A program made the translations under genes and the position numbers. From the IMG/VR virus record IMGVR_UViG_3300042304_001334, positions 1-64,000 of that record: a stretch of 64,000 nucleotides of DNA; one strand, written 5' to 3'. The DNA is from a virus. Of the stretch, positions 59,982-64,000 are shown piece by piece. Each line of letters begins with the position of its first letter. Position 1 is the first letter of the stretch. The notes under the pieces are model-generated. The model searched no databases and had not been told where the DNA came from. It worked only from the letters and a program-made list of their open reading frames with translations.

Positions 59982-61125
59982 TTGTATAAAGATTTATAAA
60001 TGATTTTTTATTAAAACTGTTTGGAAGTTTGGCTGCGAAATGTATTGCAACTGTACGGTCTCCATGCATTTGAACCAGATTTTTTACTATTCCATCGACA
60101 CTATTAGCGTTCGTCTTCAATTCTTTTTTTAAGAAATTGCTCAATGTAGCTCCACTCACTTGTAATTTGGACTCAACATTTTTATTGTTTTCATTGTATG
60201 TAACAGCAACCAACTGCTGCTCAATCATTGGCATATCCGGCATATTCGGTATATCATCTGGAAAAAGTTTGAATTTTACACTCAATAAACTTGTAAGTGA
60301 CTTTAGTGCAAAATAATAATTCATGAACGATTGTTCGTAAAAATATTCACCCGTCCACACATTTTTCAACCATATTACATTATTAAAATGATTTTTCATT
60401 CTTGAAGAATTTAAAAACAAAAATTGACCCGCATTGAATGCTGTAATATTTGGGTTTTCATTCATAGTCATTGCGTCCAATTCACTCAAGTGCATAATCC
60501 CGTGTGTAACAGATGTCAAAAGATTGGAAGTACTTGTTGGGGTATAACAAATATAAAGTTTTTCCGGCACCAATTCTTTCTGAAAAATTATATTCAAGTC
60601 GCTTATACAGATAATGTCAGCATCAAAAAATAATATTTTTGAATAATCATATATTTTTTTGTAATCAAATATGTTCAATTTTTTCAATGAAGCGAGTGGA
60701 CCGGTGTCAACCTTTTCCGATAGCAGCATATAATCCACATTAAACTTGGATATAATGTCAAATGCTTCTATCTTCACCTTTGTTGCAGCGTCTGTTATAA
60801 ACAATATATCAAAATTTACAGTTGGTGTGTTTGAAATAATGCTTTTTAGGCACATATATAACAGATCAACATATTCATCACTTAAAAATATTGAAAAATA
60901 CAAAAGATTTTTTCCTCCACTATAAACAATATCTTCTTCGTTTTTTACACTCAAGTATTTTTGATGCACATGATGAAGTATCAAATCTTTTTCTCCGTTG
61001 GAGTCATTATAAAATTTCATTCGGTTCTTAGTCATCAACGACCGTAATTTTGAAAGCTGATACTTATTATTTTCCGACGCCGGTGACGCCTCTGCTATTA
61101 TTTTTTGAATATTTTCGTCGATCAT
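59959..61125 (-). CDS. Glycosyltransferase, GT8-like
   Basis: A 388-residue paralogue of the protein at 58066. NLLYFSIFLSDEYVDLLYMC, SKILFFDADIICISDL (D-x-D), AFNAGQFLFLNSSRMKNHFN, WTGEYFYEQSFMNYYFAL and TVAIHFAAKLPNSFNKKSFI appear in the same order. It lacks the Gly/Ser insert. The N-terminus (IDENIQKIIAEASPASENN) has an I-A-E-A segment like T4 capsid-targeting peptides; this may be chance. The 4-nt gap to the upstream GT2 gene shows an operon. Confidence 0.85.
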   Translation of the reverse strand: MIDENIQKIIAEASPASENNKYQLSKLRSLMTKNRMKFYNDSNGEKDLILHHVHQKYLSVKNEEDIVYSGGKNLLYFSIFLSDEYVDLLYMCLKSIISNTPTVNFDILFITDAATKVKIEAFDIISKFNVDYMLLSEKVDTGPLASLKKLNIFDYKKIYDYSKILFFDADIICISDLNIIFQKELVPEKLYICYTPTSTSNLLTSVTHGIMHLSELDAMTMNENPNITAFNAGQFLFLNSSRMKNHFNNVIWLKNVWTGEYFYEQSFMNYYFALKSLTSLLSVKFKLFPDDIPNMPDMPMIEQQLVAVTYNENNKNVESKLQVSGATLSNFLKKELKTNANSVDGIVKNLVQMHGDRTVAIHFAAKLPNSFNKKSFINLYTNAYKLHI

Positions 61126-61128
61126 ATA

Positions 61129-61905
61129 TTATGCGAGTTCTGGAATAATGCTCCAAAGTTTTTTCCAATCTATCATTTTATCTCTGTTTGCTTCAAATTG
61201 CATATGCATGGCTAAACTTGGCATTGGGGTAAATAGTTGAACTTTTTCATTTGACCACACGTGATTTATTGTAGTAGCTTCACATACATCAGCATCTTTG
61301 GTATAGTTGTTTGCAAACTTTTCAAAATGCTGCCATCCACGATTTATAACACCGGGCGTGGTAAAAAAAGTGCAAGTTGTATAATAATTCGTTCTCCAAT
61401 GACGACTATTGTGTTGAACTATATTAGATGGTTGCATATATTTCAATAAATAGTTGTCTGGGTCATCAAATGGGTGAACTGCAACATCTTTTGTACCGTT
61501 AAATTGAGAAAATGCATACTTATAAAAATGCTCCATTTCAGCTATTGCGTTTGGAAAATGTAGATAATCGTCTTCAACACAATATACCATTGTTTTTTCA
61601 CTGTCTCTGGCAAGTTCAAAATATTGAAGCGTAGCTTCGTTATAATCTCGCTTTTCACGCACAATCAATTCAGATGGATGCTTATATGATTGAAGTATTT
61701 TTTGGATTGCATTTATGCAATCTTCACTGCTGGCGTCATCAATTATTGTTATTTTCGTGCCATTATCACGACCAGAAACTGAACATAAGATGCTGGAAAG
61801 GCATTTTAATATAAGTGTCTTTTTATCTGTTCTACAAAATCTTTCATTGTTGCTGCCATGAACAGATTCTCCATCGCACGTTTTTATAATAATTTCTAAG
61901 CTCAT
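61129..61905 (-). CDS. Family 2-like glycosyltransferase
   Basis: A 258-residue protein from the ATG at 61905 (SLEIIIKTCDGESVHGSNNE); an ATG at 61923 is possible and a TTG further up is unlikely. KITIIDDASSEDCINAIQKI and MVYCVEDDYLHFPNAIAEME give the GT-A strand and the acidic E-D-D metal site. HSRHWRTNYYTTCTFFTTPG is a probable acceptor-binding region. First gene of the minus-strand glycan operon, divergent from the plus-strand glycosyltransferase at 61985 with an 80-nt gap between. Confidence 0.8.
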   Translation of the reverse strand: MSLEIIIKTCDGESVHGSNNERFCRTDKKTLILKCLSSILCSVSGRDNGTKITIIDDASSEDCINAIQKILQSYKHPSELIVREKRDYNEATLQYFELARDSEKTMVYCVEDDYLHFPNAIAEMEHFYKYAFSQFNGTKDVAVHPFDDPDNYLLKYMQPSNIVQHNSRHWRTNYYTTCTFFTTPGVINRGWQHFEKFANNYTKDADVCEATTINHVWSNEKVQLFTPMPSLAMHMQFEANRDKMIDWKKLWSIIPELA

Positions 61906-61984
61906 AGATATATATCTGATCATATATATCAAATGTTGTCAATTCTAAATTATTATTGACATTCGTAGCCAATAATACCACCAT

Positions 61985-63001
61985 ATGATCATGTTTCAAG
62001 AAAATGATAAAGGATTGGATCAAGCACTGGAATATTCTATACACGGAAAGTCCGACGGAAAAAGCATTTTGATGTCGCTAAACCAAGATGATCCAAGGGT
62101 GAGATTTAACCTTGGTTGGTATAATATGCAAGATGGTAGATTATATGAAGGACAAAAAAATCTTGAATATGGAAGATTATTGAATGTTTTTGGTGGGGCA
62201 AAAAATATAAATGCTCCAATATATGACGGAAGTTCATTGGTTGGAAAAACACTTTTATTTCATGGAGAAGGTGGATATGGAGATGAAATAATCAATATAA
62301 GATTTGCAAAAAATTTTCATGAACTTGGTGCAAAAGTGATAGTTGGATGCAGCAAAGAGCTTTTTCCATTATTTGAAAATCTACCATATATTCATGCCAT
62401 GGTTGATAGAGATGTTTGCAATAAAGTATATCATCATTGTTGGGTGCCATCTATGTCTTCAACAATGCATCTAAAGATGGAATATTCAAATTTAAGCAGC
62501 GAGCCGTATTTGAATATATTCAACAAACGATGGGTTCCAAAAAATAAATCAAAATTTAAAGTTGGATTAAGATGGAGCGGAAATCCAAAATTTGAACATG
62601 AGCAGCACAGAAAATTTCCAACTCAAAAAATGCTGGATATTGCAAAAATAGAAGGAGCAACATACTATAGTTTGCAGCGAGACAATGATTTGATGGAAAA
62701 CATTCCGTGTATAGATATGATATATGAAATGAAAAACTGGAAAGATACAGCAGAAATAATATCCAGCATGGATCTGATCATAACATCATGCACAAGCATT
62801 GCACATTTGTCGGCTGCAATGGGAAAAGATACTTGGGTAATACCGCCAATACTTCCGTATTATATATGGGCACTACCGCAAAATACATCACCTTGGTACA
62901 AAAATGTCAAATTGTATAGACAAACAGAATATGGAAACTGGGATGATCCGTTTGAAAAAATAAAGACAGATCTAAAATCTATACTGGCTAATATTAGTTA
63001 G
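61985..63001 (+). CDS. GT-B glycosyltransferase (GT9/TPR-linked type)
   Basis: A 338-residue plus-strand protein. Residues ~45-75 (DPRVRFNLGWYNMQDGRLYE, GQKNLEYGR) look like a single TPR-like repeat. Then LLFHGEGGYGDEIINIRFAK, VGLRWSGNPKFEHEQHRKFP and DLIITSCTSIAHLSAAMGKD, TWVI are the classic blocks of heptosyltransferase-like (GT9) enzymes often found with TPRs. It would add a sugar to a protein or glycan. It overlaps the convergent gene at 62994 by 8 nt. Plus-strand orientation separates it from the adjoining operon. Confidence 0.83.
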   Translation: MIMFQENDKGLDQALEYSIHGKSDGKSILMSLNQDDPRVRFNLGWYNMQDGRLYEGQKNLEYGRLLNVFGGAKNINAPIYDGSSLVGKTLLFHGEGGYGDEIINIRFAKNFHELGAKVIVGCSKELFPLFENLPYIHAMVDRDVCNKVYHHCWVPSMSSTMHLKMEYSNLSSEPYLNIFNKRWVPKNKSKFKVGLRWSGNPKFEHEQHRKFPTQKMLDIAKIEGATYYSLQRDNDLMENIPCIDMIYEMKNWKDTAEIISSMDLIITSCTSIAHLSAAMGKDTWVIPPILPYYIWALPQNTSPWYKNVKLYRQTEYGNWDDPFEKIKTDLKSILANIS

Positions 63002-63623
63002 TCAGATTCAGCAATGGATCTGTTGGTTTTTCTAAAAGATTTTCTTTATTTTTTAAAGCCAATAAAAGAGTATTGTCTTCTAGTAATATTGTGCCTTCTG
63101 GGACCAATCCAACTGATTTTAACATTTCTAATGTTTGAGGATTGCTCATTGCGTTCAATAGCTTTGCTGGACTTGGTCGGCCATTTGCAATAATTTCAGA
63201 TTGCAACTCGCGACCAACAGTTACAGTAAATTCGAGGTTGGCATTGGCTTCAAACATTTGATCATCTGTATAGCCGGGTATGCGAGTCTTTTCACAAACA
63301 ACATATAGTTCTGCTATTAGATTTTCTAGTATTTTGATTTCATTACGATTTAGTTCAAATGCATGTTTTTGATCATCTAGATGTGATTCTAATTCTAGTA
63401 TCTCGGCCTCTAGATTCAATAATATATGTGGTAGCGCAGGTACTGTCAGCAGATGCTTATATTCAGCAAGTTTTGCTTTGTATTTTAGTTCAGCACATTT
63501 TTCCAATACTGCTGCTCGTTTGCGTCCTACCAAAAACCCTTGCAGGGTCTTGAGTTTCTCCCATGGAGTACTACCAATGACTTGGTATTTATAATTGAAT
63601 TCAGAATTTAAGTTTGATGCCAT
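62994..63623 (-). CDS. Conserved phage protein next to fibre gene
   Basis: A 209-residue, mainly helical protein. NYKYQVIGSTPWEKLKTLQG, FLVGRKRAAVLEKCAELKYK, LLNLEAEILELESHLDDQKH, AFELNRNEIKILENLIAELY and IPGYTDDQMFEANANLEFTV are blocks I recognise from cyanophage and other marine T4-like phages, where the protein is uncharacterised. It ends with a Leu/Asn-rich tail. Placed right behind the fibre-like gene (29-nt gap), it could be a fibre assembly or structural protein. Confidence 0.7.
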   Translation of the reverse strand: MASNLNSEFNYKYQVIGSTPWEKLKTLQGFLVGRKRAAVLEKCAELKYKAKLAEYKHLLTVPALPHILLNLEAEILELESHLDDQKHAFELNRNEIKILENLIAELYVVCEKTRIPGYTDDQMFEANANLEFTVTVGRELQSEIIANGRPSPAKLLNAMSNPQTLEMLKSVGLVPEGTILLEDNTLLLALKNKENLLEKPTDPLLNLTN

Positions 63624-63652
63624 AATATTTTATAACCTATTGTTTTTGTTTT

Positions 63653-64000
63653 TTAAGATCGTCCATAACTTGCAGCGGCTAAACTATATCTTGCTGTACC
63701 AACACCGGTTGTGTCAGTTGCTACAACTCCCACATTGTTTACAAGATTTGTCATTGAAAGATATGTACTAACAACTCCATATCCAAATATAGCTCTGTCC
63801 TCTCCGTAACCTGCCGCTGCTAGGGAATTTCTTGCCGTGCCAACGCCTGTTGTATCAGTTGCTACAACACCAGTATTACTTACAAGATTTGTCATTGAAA
63901 CATTACCCGCGCTACTAACGCCATATCCAAATATAGCTTTGTTGCTTCCATAACCAGCCGCCGCTGGCAGATATCTAGCCGTTCCAACACCAGTTGTATT
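63653..64000 (-). CDS. Repetitive fibre-like protein, 5' end outside window
   Basis: 115 C-terminal residues are visible, in one frame to the window edge. They consist of a 47-residue repeat: TNLVSNTGVVATDTTGVGTA, RNSLAAAGYG, EDRAIFGYG and so on, with two full and one partial copy. This KAIFGYG...NLVSNTGVV...GVGTAR...LAAAGYG repeat is known from marine phage and environmental sequences and recalls a beta-propeller or RCC1-like blade. A receptor-binding or virion decoration role is likely. The protein ends YGRS. Confidence 0.8.
   Translation of the reverse strand, partial: NTTGVGTARYLPAAAGYGSNKAIFGYGVSSAGNVSMTNLVSNTGVVATDTTGVGTARNSLAAAGYGEDRAIFGYGVVSTYLSMTNLVNNVGVVATDTTGVGTARYSLAAASYGRS
63660..64000. 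repeat. Array of ~141-bp coding repeats
   Basis: The 47-codon unit of the fibre-like gene is repeated in the last 340 bases and runs off the window. Copies differ by scattered substitutions, so the array is older than the exact duplications in the tape measure and Thr/Pro genes. Confidence 0.8.

Noticed and set aside
63653-64000. Regular repeats that could suggest a CRISPR array
   Set aside because: The ~141-bp period, one continuous reading frame and sequence drift between copies fit a repetitive fibre protein; there are no short palindromic repeats with unique spacers.
1-64000. tRNA genes, integrase, attachment sites
   Set aside because: I saw no cloverleaf-like segment in the gaps, none of which is long and free of other features, and no recombinase gene. 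A tRNA finder could still detect a divergent one.

Overview
The window is part of a large, AT-rich, strictly lytic-looking tailed phage of the T4-like myovirus type. The evidence is direct: a T4-type replisome (family B polymerase, sliding clamp, clamp-loader ATPase, DnaB-type helicase, RecA/UvsX-like recombinase, single-strand binding protein, RNase H/5' nuclease), an rIIA-rIIB pair, class I ribonucleotide reductase, and a contractile tail (sheath, tube, tape measure, LysM-like baseplate protein, gp26-like protein). No integrase, terminase, portal or major capsid gene lies here, so this is a fragment. Almost everything is on the minus strand; only five genes are on the plus strand. Most starts have no Shine-Dalgarno sequence. 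The host cannot be fixed: the promoters are ordinary sigma-70 type, and a small EF-hand protein at 51.7 kb resembles secreted proteins of Verrucomicrobia-type bacteria, but these are weak hints.

Layout. 1-4.6 kb: a CsgF-like curli-pore protein (cut by the window edge), an RNA ligase, two conserved unknowns and a 2H phosphoesterase. 4.6-9.4 kb: clamp loader, clamp, DNA polymerase, nucleotide/polynucleotide kinase. 9.4-15.6 kb: a first glycosylation cluster (four glycosyltransferases and a sugar-nucleotide-dehydrogenase-like protein) directly behind a Thr/Pro-rich mucin-like protein. 15.6-25.1 kb: rIIB, rIIA, a vWA/metallopeptidase-like protein and its MoxR/CobS-like AAA partner, which is cut in two by a GIY-YIG endonuclease gene, then two proteins with capsid-targeting-like N-termini. 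25.2-33.2 kb: nrdA, nrdB, helicase, 5' nuclease, uvsX and ssb. 33.4-37.7 kb: putative virion cargo proteins, one with a PD-(D/E)xK-like core, and a shortened family A polymerase-like protein. 37.7-57.5 kb: tail module (baseplate proteins, tape measure, gp26-like protein with a hidden frameshifted extension, tube, sheath) mixed with a lipoprotein, several more putative cargo proteins, a nucleotidyltransferase-phosphoribosyltransferase fusion and an HAD nucleotidase. 57.6-64 kb: a second glycan cluster with two paralogous glycosyltransferases flanking a sulfotransferase, two more glycosyltransferases, and the end of a repetitive fibre-like protein.

Themes worth following: (i) a family of TTGAC(T/A)-N16/17-(C/T)ATA(G/C)T-like promoters, several placed so that transcription would begin at or just before the ATG (leaderless mRNA); (ii) a recurring N-terminal segment with an (I/L/V)xE site, like T4 capsid-targeting propeptides, on about eight otherwise unrelated proteins, suggesting a set of head-packaged effectors; (iii) a +1 frame overlap between the gp26-like gene and an unannotated conserved ORF just before the tape-measure gene; (iv) a split AAA gene; (v) two glycan cassettes, one with a sulfotransferase. 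All functional calls come from reading motifs by eye; no database search was possible.
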